Source: Macrostomum hystrix
Lineage: Eukaryota > Platyhelminthes > Macrostomidae
Length of the DNA stretch: 64,000 nucleotides
Assembly (NCBI GenBank): GCA_950097015.1
Contig: CATNEN010000007.1
Coordinates: forward strand, 10,293,001 to 10,357,000
Direction of reading: 5' to 3'
This document shows, one piece after another, positions 13,301-23,464 of the stretch. The position numbers and the translations under genes are program-made. The notes below the pieces were generated by a model, which was not told the origin of the DNA, ran no database searches, and saw only the letters and a program-made list of their open reading frames with translations. Every line of letters starts with the position of its first letter. Within the stretch, counting starts at the first letter, position 1.

Positions 13301-16300
13301 AATACTGCGAGATAATTCACGAGGCCCAAGAACGATCGAAGTTGGCTTATCGTCTCTGGCTCCTTGAATTCTTGAACGGCGGCGACCTTGCTTTCTGTGG
13401 CTTGGACTCCTTCGGCCGTCAGTCGCATTCCCATAAACTCAATGCTGCTGCGTGCCAACCTGCATTTTCGAGCATTTAGCGTGATGCCGTGTTGCGCCAG
13501 GCGGGCCAGGCAGGCCTCGAGGCTGCTGTTGTGCTCCGCCATCGTGCGGCCGAACACGACCACGTCGTCGTGGATCCATTTTACGTTGGGCAGGCCTGCC
13601 AGCACTCTGCACATCACGCTCTGTAGGATCTCCTGTGAGGTGGACAGGCCCATGCACAGCCGAGTGAGACGCCGAAGTCCTCGGGGTGTCGAGAATGTCA
13701 GCAGATTGCGGCATTCTTCTGCTACAGGCACCTGGTAGAACGCCTTCGCGATGTCCAGTTCCGAGAAGACGGTGCTGCCGGCCATGTCTCCCGTCACCTC
13801 TTCAAAAGTCGGAATCTGGTGACGCTCGCGGATGACATAGCGATTGACATCGCGGAGGTCCTGTGTGATCCGCACTTCGCCTGGCTCCTTCTTGGGCACA
13901 ACGACCATCCGCGCGACCCACGGAACTGGTCCGTCGACGGGCTCGATGATTCCGAGCTGCTCCAGTAGCTGCAGCTCCTTGTCCACTGCCTCGGCCAGGT
14001 GAATCGGTACCTTAGACGGTGCGTGACAAACCGGTCGGGCGTTGTCGGTCAGGTGGATGCTGACTGGCGGCCCGGTGAAGCAGCCGATGCCGCTGAGCAC
14101 GCTGGAGTACTTGCGCAGTATCCTGCCGATGCTCTCAAGGGCATCTTGCGGCATTCCACTGGATCTCGTGTTGCCGAGGAGGCTGTCGACAGCCGCCTCC
14201 GCTTCCGCGACCTGCAGCACCTGATGATCGACCGTCGGTGGTGGTCCGATCCGCAGGATTTCCATTTGAGTGGCCGTCTGCCTGCCGATGATGGTGATGC
14301 CTCTGCCGTCGACAACGTGAAATGTGGCGACCGCCCGTCGGCCGAATAAGCGGATGGACATCGCCGCCTTGCCGATGAGTTGCATCGGCCGGTCCGAGCC
14401 GTACGCGAACAACCTGTCAGAGGCTGCTTGCAGACGCGGCCGCTGTTTAAGGCTCTCAAACGTTGCGCGGTTGATCACATTGCGAGCCGCCCCGCTGTCG
14501 ATCAGCACTGACAGTCTGGTGCCGTTGATCTCAGCTACTGTGTGGGCGGATTGCTGCTCCTGGTCGACCTTGAATATGCCAGTGTCCGGGTCGTCCACCT
14601 TCTCGTAGCTGGTCTCACCTTGCAGCATCGCGACAGCATTCGAATTGCTTTGGGGCGCCTCCTGCCTGGACCTGCAAGCTCGGGCGAAGTGGCCTGGCTT
14701 TCCGCACTTTCTGCAGCTCTTGCCTTGCGCCGCGGCGCACGTGGAGTGCCCTGGCCTGCCGCACCGATTGCAGCGCACCTGCGGCCCTGGTGGCTGCTCG
14801 GCTCTCCGGATGGCTGCGAGTTGCTGCTGCGGCTCACCTGGCCTGCCGTTCTCCATCGCGCTGGCCTGCTGCTCCGCCGCTTCTTTGGCTCTCGCCTTCC
14901 TCAGCACATCTGTCAGGGTGATGTCTTTGCTCTGTAGGAAGTCTCTCCTCAGCCTCTCGGAGTCACAGTAGGCGACGATTTTGTCTCGGATCAGCGAGTC
15001 CTTGATCGCTCCAAACTCGCACGGCTCCGCCGCCTTGCGCAGGCGCTGGTACCACTGGTCGATTGTCTCGCCTTGCTGTTGTCTGCAGGTCTCGAACTTG
15101 AAGCGGAGGAACACGATGCTGTTCTTGCCGTCCCAGAATTCCTGGATATTCTTTGCGAGGCTGCTGTAGTCTTCCCCAGCGTCAATTTCATTCTCTTCGA
15201 CGATGGTCTGCAGCTCCTCTCCCGCGGCGTACAACAGCAGGTGCTGCCCTCGCTTTGCGTCATGGATCCCAGCTGCGTTAATGTATGTGGCGAACCGGCG
15301 AGCCCATGCAGTCCAGCGCTGTGCAGTTGAGTGGCAATCGCTATCGATAACAAACTGGCCGGGAGGCGCGAGAGAAATTTGCTCAGTCATGGTGCACTAG
15401 GGGTTCGGTGCTTGCGATGCCATTGTAATAACTAAGGCCGAGGCTATTTTTAGTGAGCAGACAAAACTCTCAATCTTTACTGCCACGCTGAGCGCGCGTC
15501 CATATATTATTTGCTAGAACTGGGGTGGCGACACCCACCCCGCTCCGCAACCAATCAAACGACCCAGGTGTACACCTGGGCCTGGCTCACGTGCGTACGC
15601 ACACTACACTTAAGAAGAGCCACAGCTCTTCTAAAGGCACTGTACAGTCCTTGGAATGCTGATGTTGCTACCCATTTTGCAGCTGTGCGAACTACACAAA
15701 ATGCTGTGCTGAGATTCGCACTCCCGACGTTTCAGTCAGAAGTCCAAAGCTTTGAACAGTGGGCTATATATACGCTCCCTTAATATCAGCAATATCATCA
15801 ATGGGACTATATCTGACCTCGTCCTGGCGCTCAAATCTGGCGGAGTCGCGGCCCTTCCGGTACATTTCCAGGTACAAATCCTGGTGACGGCGTTCCCTCT
15901 CCGCGCACTCCGCATTCAGCTGCTCCAGGGTCTCAGCTAGACTCTTCTCTCTGGAACACATCTCGCTGTGCTGGGCGCGCAGGCTGGAGAAGTCGCTCTC
16001 CAGCTGGTTGATCTGCACCTGCAGGCACGCGATCCTCTCCTCTCGATCCTTCACTGCGTCCTCGATGCTCTTGGTTTTCTCGTGGTGGAAAACGTCGAGC
16101 TCGAGCTCGCGCTGCTCGATGACGAAATAGGCCTCGTCGAGCTGCCGTTTGAGTTCTTTGACTTCGAGGTCCTTGCGCTGCAGCGGGGTCATGTACTGCG
16201 ATTCGTCCTGCAGGCCCAGCAGCTTCACCGCGTCCTCGTGGAGCTTCTCGAGCCGCTTGCGGCTGGCCAAGGTCTGCTTGACCGAGATCGACTTGATGAG

Positions 16301-19300
16301 GCTGCGGTCTGTACGATGACAGGAAATTCATGTTTCAATAGAACCCAGTCAGCGTGCTTCGGGTGAACAAATGCAATCAAAGAGCGTGGAACGCAGTAAG
16401 CTTTAGAAAAAGGCCTTCTTAGGTCAAAGAAACAAGCAAACTACATCGGTAGGCAGGTTTGTGCTGAATTTCGGTGTCAGGATTGGGTTGTGTAAAACTC
16501 AAAAAAATTTAGCAGCGTTGCCTACAGCGTGGCAGTCGAGCGTGAGAAGTAAAAAGAAAATGTTTACCATTTTGTGTGCCCCGAAAAGCAATGCAGAATG
16601 TTGGAATCATCAGTCGCCTACCTTTGGAATTCGTACTTCCATTGTCCAAGGATACTTTGATCCAGGACTTGGCGCAGTTGTAAATGGGGGATTTGGCTAC
16701 AATTGTCTCTGAAGCTGCTGTGAGAAGGGGCAGAATGGTGTGCTCATCTTTCGGTATTGACTTTGCATCCTGACCAGCTGTGATTCGAAAAAGTCAGGAA
16801 GATTACAGCATGCACTCACGTAGAATTTCCGATTCACTGCATTCTTTTTCTAAAACGAGACAAGAAAAGGAATAAAGAATATGAAATCTATGTTTTCACA
16901 AATACAGTATTTACGGCGAAAACATAAGTTCCAGTCCTTCTACTTTCAGTTGTCCTTGGCAGAATCCAGCCACCAGAGCTTCTGGTAAAAAAATAGAGAA
17001 AAGTTGTTGCACTCATTGCAGAGACTCACCTTGCTGTGCAGCCAGTTTCTCAGTATCAGCAGGTTTCTGTCTGGCCGTTCGGACGCTCGCGGCCAGCCTT
17101 GCCTTCTGCTGCTGATGCTGCATCATCTCCTCGCTGTCCCTGTGCTTCATCGCATCGCCGTCGACAGTGGTGTAAGTGACAACTTGGTCCACAGTTAGCG
17201 AGTTGAAGTGGACTTTCTTGCTGCCTTTCTTGCTGCTAGGCTGGCTCAGCTTGCAATCGTTGGTTGCTCCCGGCTGTGGGCCGGCAGTCGGCTCTTCACC
17301 CTGCGTTTCTTGGCTTACCCGGCTTAGCGGCTTGAAATCGATTTTAACTGGGCTGTAACCTGACTCGATCAAGTGACTGATCGGCTTCTTGGCCGCTGAG
17401 CCGGAGCGAATGTACGTTGAATACTCCTCCACTGTACGGCGTGGGCAAGAGGCACTACGCTTCACTGGCAGGCGCGACTTCATTCTCGACCTGCCCCCCT
17501 CTGTGCAGCCCTCCGCGCAGGAGTTATTCTCGTGGGAGTGCCGTCTTGGGCCCAGCCCATCGACAATGTCCTTGTCCTTCACCGGGGATTCGGGCACTGG
17601 AGACTCGTGCTTGAACTCCTCAGCGGAAGTCAGGCAGGACAGAGCATCTTCCTGCTGCCTCCTTGCGGCCTCGAGCTCTCTTTGCCGCCGGGCCTTTGCC
17701 TCCAGGATCTGCCGCCGCCTGACGGACTGGTTCGAACTGAGGTCCAGCTCGACCGGTTCCATCTCTTCGTCATCCTCATCCTCCAGGCTCTCTGAAACCC
17801 TGCCGAACTCATGCTTGGTAACAGGCTTCTCCTCCGAGCTTCTTGACCTGTCCTGACTGTTCGATTCGATGAGGGAGTCGAGTTTCACATTGATGTCACC
17901 AAGATCGACCATGCTGTCTTCCACGCTCACTTCCGCCTTTTCAAAGGAAGCCAGCTCCTCGTCGCTGGGGCTGATGAGTGCATCGCTCTTAAGCGCTAGC
18001 TTGTTGTTCTGCGAGTCCTCGATATCCTTGGAAAACACGTCGCTGCCGCCGCTGCTGCCTTCCACCTCGTCGTTGTGCGTCTGCGGCTTCTCTGATTTCT
18101 CGGCCTCAGCTTCAGCCACTGTCGAATCGCTCGTGGAATATCCATAGCCACTATCGGACTCGGAGATTTGATTCTGAAGCATGACAACTCGGCTGGGCTT
18201 GCCTTCAGACTCGCACTTGCCTTCGCTTGCCTCCCTTGCCTGGTGAAAATCCTTCCGCTCTCCAAACACTTTCTCTAGCGCTGTCTTGTGCAACGGCTTC
18301 TGACTGTCGTAGTCAGCCAAGTCTATGTCGGACTCTAATTGGACAAGATCTGCTTCCGTCAAAAGCCCCCCGTCCTGGGCCTTGACAGCCTCCTCAGTCT
18401 CCTCCATGATGGTCGAGATCCCACCTCGGCTCATGTCATACTCCATTTTCTTTTTCTCCTTGACCTCGTCTTCAGATTTCTCCAGCGAGTCTTCTGGGCT
18501 TTCTGTCGCCTCTGATTTCTCGTCCTCTTTTTTCTCCTCCACGTGGACTGTTTCCTCTGGCGGAGTCTCAGCGAGTTCTCCTGCAGCTGGGTCGCTTGAT
18601 TCGCCTGTCGTCTCCTCGACAGCCAGCGACGTTGGAGGTTGGAGGTCGAGTGACTCAAGCAGTTCCAGCTGTCCTGTAATCTGATCCTGTGCGTCTGCAG
18701 GATTATAATCCTCTGTCTCGGGAACGATAAGGTCCAGACTAACGGCCTCGGCTGGGGGTAACGGCAGCTCGCTCTCGGCCAGCAGTTGGGCTCCCTCGGT
18801 TGCGCTGCTGGGACTGGCTGGCTGCTCCTGCCTGCGCCTGCTGAATGTGATCCTAGAAAATAGTTGATTAGTAGTCTGTTCCCGTTGGCCCAATGATCTG
18901 TTCGGCTCGGAAGCGAATCAATATTTCAGGACAGAGCATGCACACTTGTATGTAGGCAGGATATTGCAGCAGAGAGTGCGCGGACCGGGCCGCTGTCTCC
19001 ATGGCCGGGCTCGCGTCACACCTGCCGTTCCTGCCTTCCCTGGCAATATACACTCGTATGCTTTTCCCCACACAACATTCTCCTCCTCCCGATTTTCGCT
19101 CTCGATTAACACAAACGGAGCTCAACTGCCTGACTTAGCCCGTGCAACAAGTCCAACTGTCTTGCGTCCAATTTGCCCAAGCTCTGTCCACACACAACTC
19201 TCTGAAATCGGTTGTGCCCTCAGGTTGAGCAAACGCTTACCAAAATAAGCAAGCAATGCAGCTTTTACTCTGCCTTTATGATTTTTAGGGTCTGAGAGCC

Positions 19301-19941
19301 TCTGGCTGTCGGACATTAATTCTAACCTCGACAGTTTAATTAGTTTAAATTAATTGAATAACATATTTCGTTTCTACTGACGCTACTATAAGTAGGATCT
19401 GTGGAGTTGACTTACATATATTTTCAGAGGTTCTGAGGTTTGAGGTCTATTACACCCTACTAGTAGTAGGCAAAACGCGAAAAAAAATTAAACATAACAT
19501 TTTCACGCACATGCCTTTAGTCGCGTATCGCATAGCAAGTATGATCATGACAATAATTTTTTTCTCTACCGATTTCTACGTTTCGTGTTTTTTGCGACAA
19601 TAATAAAGAGCAAACTAAAACATAGCTCACAGTTTGCCGATGTTGCCAAACAGACTTCGGTACCGGCGCCGCTTTGCAGCCGGAGTTGCCAGTCCCGTCC
19701 CCGTGCTGTCAGAAACAGCAGCAACTGGTCCAGGGGCGGAATCTGTCTCCACCAACGATGCCGCGGCTTCTAACGGAGCCTCCGACGGCGCTGATGGAGA
19801 CGTAGGCGACAATAATGGCACTTCACCATTGTGTAGCGGGGCGCCAACTGTGCCATCCGTAATTGTCTCCTCGAGGGCCTCAGGCTGCTGAAGGTCGGTG
19901 ACGTGCTCCATGGCGCTCTCCTCATCAATTGTTGCATCCAT
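10345..19941 (-). CDS. Coiled-coil protein with GRIP-like C-terminal domain (golgin-like)
   Basis: Seven exons whose phases all agree: 19941-19631, 18852-17030, 16849-16820 (30-bp microexon), 16777-16622, 16308-15818, 10936-10773, 10504-10345; 1,044 residues. Starts MDATIDEESAMEHVTD. The first ~700 residues are acidic and probably disordered (SESDSGYGYSTSDSTVAEAE). Exon 5 is a strong heptad coiled coil (~780-940: MTPLQRKDLEVKELKRQLDE). The last ~50 residues (LRFLRDSMFHYLTEKDREQN, then a hydrophobic helix FSFTDVQMKHIMKSL) resemble a GRIP domain, which binds Arl1 and places golgins on the trans-Golgi. The usual GRIP Tyr is Phe here. Exon 1 was chosen because its CT|GTGAGC donor supplies the phase exon 2 needs. 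Intron 6 (10937-15817) contains a complete gypsy element. The gene model is firm; the GRIP call is moderate. Confidence 0.72.
10994..11178 (-). repeat. 3' LTR of the gypsy element
   Basis: 185 bp, identical to 15424-15608. In element sense it starts TGTAGTGTGCGTACGCACGT and ends TTAGTTATTACA. It contains an ATATAT-type TATA stretch in the middle. Confidence 0.96.
11179..11191 (-). other. Polypurine tract of the gypsy element
   Basis: GAAGGGGGAGAGA in element sense, immediately next to the 3' LTR: the expected position and composition for the plus-strand primer. Confidence 0.8.
11398..15390 (-). CDS. Gag-Pol polyprotein of the gypsy element
   Basis: One 1,330-residue frame from ATG at 15390. 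Domain order: Gag (1-~200) and zinc knuckles near 205-245, one canonical (CRKCGKPGHFARAC) and one degenerate (CNRCGRPGHSTC). Then aspartic protease (LIDSGAARNVI, ~300) and reverse transcriptase with FSELDIAKAFYQVPV and an active site of IHDD (WIHDDVVVFG) rather than the usual YxDD. RNase H follows (LIVDAGPTGLGAIL, FTVISDHKPL), and last integrase with an HHCC finger (LAHQGHQCS...CRSC) and D-D-E core (GADFVGP, VTDNGPPFSS, MTERLNRSINK). Protease-RT-RNaseH-integrase order places it in Ty3/gypsy. There is no third (env) frame and no stop or frameshift. It resembles the metazoan elements often annotated as K02A2.6-like. Confidence 0.95.
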   Translation of the reverse strand: MTEQISLAPPGQFVIDSDCHSTAQRWTAWARRFATYINAAGIHDAKRGQHLLLYAAGEELQTIVEENEIDAGEDYSSLAKNIQEFWDGKNSIVFLRFKFETCRQQQGETIDQWYQRLRKAAEPCEFGAIKDSLIRDKIVAYCDSERLRRDFLQSKDITLTDVLRKARAKEAAEQQASAMENGRPGEPQQQLAAIRRAEQPPGPQVRCNRCGRPGHSTCAAAQGKSCRKCGKPGHFARACRSRQEAPQSNSNAVAMLQGETSYEKVDDPDTGIFKVDQEQQSAHTVAEINGTRLSVLIDSGAARNVINRATFESLKQRPRLQAASDRLFAYGSDRPMQLIGKAAMSIRLFGRRAVATFHVVDGRGITIIGRQTATQMEILRIGPPPTVDHQVLQVAEAEAAVDSLLGNTRSSGMPQDALESIGRILRKYSSVLSGIGCFTGPPVSIHLTDNARPVCHAPSKVPIHLAEAVDKELQLLEQLGIIEPVDGPVPWVARMVVVPKKEPGEVRITQDLRDVNRYVIRERHQIPTFEEVTGDMAGSTVFSELDIAKAFYQVPVAEECRNLLTFSTPRGLRRLTRLCMGLSTSQEILQSVMCRVLAGLPNVKWIHDDVVVFGRTMAEHNSSLEACLARLAQHGITLNARKCRLARSSIEFMGMRLTAEGVQATESKVAAVQEFKEPETISQLRSFLGLVNYLAVFTPQLAKVAEPLRRLTRKNTDWQWGADQASAFAQLKRSIAEPTTLAFYDKRLRTQLIVDAGPTGLGAILAQVQHDGSSRPVAYASRTLSDVERRYSQTEKEALAVKFGCLKFEYYLYGSPEFTVISDHKPLTAMYAPGSRPPPRVERMALRIQHLVFKVEYQPGASNAADILSRQPLSAEGRRTSEQLREAYINEVAQAAVPKALTLEDIRKSSASDPVIRAAIAAMQGGQWDRSSAEMRSLHALREELSAVDGVLLRHQRIVVPAALRQQMLELAHQGHQCSQKTTARLSSKVWWPRMATQAEEFVSRCRSCAITSHTPAVRATPLQPTPIPKGAWLSIGADFVGPINNNMLLVCVDRYSRFPEVQLMQTTTAEALVPRLREMFARFGIPQELVTDNGPPFSSKEFGRFLESYGIKHRLITPYYPAANGMTERLNRSINKVVRAAIEERRDWRAALDEWLLAYRNTPHTATGRAPAELLMGRRPNDVIPAARPSQRVRINEQRLREMDASAKAAMKQRADARRRPRRHEIQVGDSVLRRRVGASKTQTPFESGAWTVQRVAGNSLMLRRDGAACWRHCTAVKVVTPESDDAGARPQAAAPETPGEAARNPAESPVALRPHPRAARGGVKIYKD
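15406..15422 (-). other. Probable primer-binding site of the gypsy element
   Basis: One base after the 5' LTR, in element sense, is TGGCATCGCAAGCACCG. The leading TGG fits pairing with the CCA end of a tRNA. I cannot name the tRNA without a search. Confidence 0.45.
15424..15608 (-). repeat. 5' LTR of the gypsy element
   Basis: Identical to the other LTR, with the CTTAA target duplication just outside. Transcription of the element would start here and run toward lower coordinates, the same direction as the host gene. Confidence 0.96.
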
Positions 19942-22900
19942 TGCAAATCAGCCGTGAGTTTTGCCAAAGCGGCTGCTGTGGCGCACTGTGCGCATTTAGA
20001 AAAACAAAACTCAATGCGGAATCGGCAGGATCGGGATCAGCAGACGGCAAAGTCGCTGGCGCTGTTAGCTCCGGGTGCTAGATTGAGCTGAATGGGCCAA
20101 TAGCGAAAAGCCACCTGCCGGTTGCGCCACTTTTATTCAGTGGCCTCGTACCGACCCCAACCTTCCAGCCCCCGTCCAGGAGGAGAGAGGGGCGAAGAGC
20201 GCCCATTCGTCGATTCTTTCTAAGAAGCCTCTGCCACCAGCCCCTGCGTTGAGCCACTATTTGGTTGCTGGAGTTAGCTAGTAGGGTCCCTGATATTATT
20301 GCCTTTCTATTGCAGTCTTGCGGGCATGGAGCACCCGTGCTGCGAGAGAAGAAACAACTCACTAAAGTCAGCTCAAGATTGCTCAAGCTCACGATCTGGC
20401 CTGGACAACTGAAGCCGGACGGAGCTTGTGGCCGGGCGGCGGCTCGCATCGATCGATCAGTGGCAGCTAGGCGGGCCGCGGCTCTGAAAGCGGCGTATAA
20501 TATTGTTGACGCTCCCGCCTTGTCCCTTAGTGTTTCTTTCCACACTGCCGAATCCAGTCGGCTCATTCAGCGCGCGGGCACGCAGACTTGAGCAAAGTAG
20601 CGAACGCGGAGATCAGCCTGAGCAGCCTGAACTCTACCCAGCCCGTGGCACCGGTGCATTGTTCTCCAAGGCAGGGCAGTTAGGGAGGATGAGTGGCTTG
20701 TCATGGCTCGCGAGCCAGTTTAATCCACACAAGAGCACAATCGTACTGAAGCAGTGTAATCACAAGCAATAGCATTGTGGCGCCTTTTCCAGCTGCGTTC
20801 CACTCGCTCAATTTAAACTGAGCGGTGCTGCACGCGGTTTATAATTGTATGTGAGGGACATTGAAGAAATAGCTATGCCATAGCAGTGCCGATACTGAGG
20901 TGCCACGGCCAGCCCGACTGCAGCCTGACTGCCGCCGCACACCCGATCGAGCGGGCAGCGATCGACTGCTTCCGTTTTGCAGTTTGCACCGACTACAGAA
21001 TTGTCACGCACGAGGATACTTCTAGGCTAGCCAGCATTTTTGAATTAGCAATAGTTCTTTTTTTACCGCATAACCAATATTAAACTCTACAGCATGTTTT
21101 TTAGACAGCTTGTAAATACAGCTAATTTTATGAAGATTTACCCGAAAGCAAAATTCAGAATTCAATTCAACAGAATTCAATTATATAATTATTACTTTTG
21201 TTTTAGACGTTTCAACGCCTGTTACAATTTGGTGGCTTCCCAATGAGCTAGATTTCAAAAGGGAGTAGTTAAAACCCCTCAGTACAACTATGATGGCTAT
21301 ATAGTTGTTCTATGTATTGTATAGAGCACATTTTATGGATGATAACGCTCTCCTGTCTTTAATGGTTCGTCTCCTCAAATTGAATTGGAGAAATTAAAAC
21401 TGTATTTCAGTGAAATCTAATCGTGGTTCCGGGGGTTTCTAAAATGATCCTAACCGGATTTTTAAACTGCACCCATGCAGATGTGTTCGCATTTTTTCAG
21501 GCACACGTTGTTAATGCAGTTCATAAAGTTTATGAATTTCTCATGGAAAAATTATAGGCGACAGCTAGGCAACCGTACGAAATTGCGGGAAACCAAAAAA
21601 ATATACTGAATATAGAGACCTGTGTTATAGAGACTGCGCGGTTCCGAATGCCGAGATTCCGTACATTGAAGCAGTGAACCTAGTCCCACTGTCATGGATA
21701 AATCATGCATGACTGACCCGACCAAGGAAACTGTTAAAAGCATGCTTAATAATCCAAGGCAAAATATTTTTCAACTTGCTACAATTAAGTACAAAAGTTA
21801 TTTAACAGAAGAAATTTGAGTACTCAAATGCGTATTGAGAAATCGGAATGCTTTACTAACAATGATAAATCAGTATACAAATGGATATTCTACAAATGGA
21901 TAAATTATATCATGCATGCATGGTCTACTGAATACATGGATATATGCACGGAAGCACATATATGCAGGAATGCAGCATTGTATATTCATGACAAAATTTA
22001 TTTAATACGATTTTCGTGTTTCTAAAAAAATAATTGTTGTTTTACTTGCATCGCTTAATTTTTCCATAACAGCCGGTCACCTAGGTACTGGCATTTATAG
22101 GTGCGCAATTAAAGTTACAAAGTCCATTATTTGCATAAGCATTGTGTACTAGAGCAAAAGCTTGTTAATTTCTTTAAAATAATCGAATAACAACTAACCG
22201 AGTATTGCCTTCAGATAGGCATTTAATTTCAAGTTTCTTAAACTTTTAATTTACTCGTTGTTAACGAGCTTCTGATCTTTCAAACGAAGTGGCGGTTAGC
22301 ATTTTTCGACATAAACAAAACTTTAGAATTACTGATCCAGACATGCCAGCGAATTGCCTTGTAATAAATATGATAATTGTGAGATGCCCAGCAGCTATTT
22401 TACAAACAGCATAGTCTTCTAAAATATTATTTAGCACCAATTAGTGCAAGACTTTTTGTTTTAATATTGAAGTGCATATTAACTACTTTAATTATCATAT
22501 TGTACCAAAATTTTGCTAACACGAAATGTAAAGATTAACGGACTATTTCTTATTTTAGCGTGCTCACCATTTTTTCCATATATCTCCTATGCTGCAATTT
22601 AATAGGCACGGTATTTTTACTGCATCTTTTCAAAACTGCTTTTTCGACTCTATGTTGAAATATCAACTTTACTGCTGAATCTAAACTTTTTCGATTTTAA
22701 CTGTCTCATAGCGCTAGTTTATTTCGATAAAATATTTTAGACCTAGAAAATAAAAAACAATATATTTGGAATTTGTTAAGGAATGTAGGCCTTTGCTCTG
22801 GAATAAACAAGTTTTAATTAATAATACTTCATATTTTCAGAATTAGCATAACCAATAGCTCATAAGAAACAATTTTGTTCTAGCCTTACCACTACACAGA

Positions 22901-23464
22901 ATTATTTCTTCATTTTTTATTTAGAGCAATTAGATATAATTATATATAATTATCAGATATAATTATCATTCTATCTTCCTATAGTTTGAATGTCATGTCT
23001 TAAAATCTTAATTATCTTGCAGAATTCGATATAATGCTTTCGAAATTTGAGAAATAATTAAAGGTAGCTAGTAATTTTATTATTCAAAGCCTTAAAATAA
23101 TCATACTAAAAGCATAATATATAAGAAAAAGAAAAACATCTCTGTATCTGTTTCTTAAAAAATTGCATTTGTTTTTTGTTTTGTCTTATATTATAAATAT
23201 TCTTTATTATTCAGATTACTATCTAGACGAGTTTTGGTGGAATACTTATGCCATCTTTATAAAATGCTACCATATTTTATGTACTACAAGCAAATAAAAA
23301 CTGTCGTCAAGTTTCTTGTTCAATAAAAAACGTATTTATTTTGACAATTCTGCCAAGTATAACAGCTTGCAATCGGTCCTACAAAATTTAGTTCCATTTC
23401 ACTTAAAGTATTAAATTAAAACCATTTGTTTAATGAGAAATGTCAATAGATTCTATAGATAAGT
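19942..23464. other. Head-to-head spacer, no gene recognised
   Basis: The 3.5 kb lies between the start of the golgin-like gene (-) and zinc-finger copy B (+). The first 1.1 kb is moderately GC-rich and may be promoter sequence. The rest is AT-rich with no convincing exon. The longer open frames around 20078-20591 have no family resemblance or splice partners. Confidence 0.45.

Larger units (their letters stand above)
10994..15608 (-). mobile_element. Complete Ty3/gypsy LTR retrotransposon, recent insertion
   Basis: Two 185-bp LTRs (10994-11178 and 15424-15608) are identical base for base, run TG...CA, and are flanked by the 5-bp duplication CTTAA (10989-10993 and 15609-15613). A single 1,330-codon gag-pol frame is intact on the minus strand. 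A polypurine tract (GAAGGGGGAGAGA, complement of 11179-11191) precedes the 3' LTR. The element sits in intron 6 of the golgin-like gene, in the same orientation as the gene. Identical LTRs and an intact frame imply a young, possibly active copy. Confidence 0.96.

Noticed and set aside
18868-19125. Upstream frame containing METAARSAHSLLQYPAY as first exon of the golgin-like gene
   Set aside because: No donor of the phase needed by exon 2; the exon at 19631-19941 fits exactly.
20078-20591. Overlapping frames of 162 and 108 codons on opposite strands
   Set aside because: Neither shows a family motif or exon junctions; likely promoter-region sequence.
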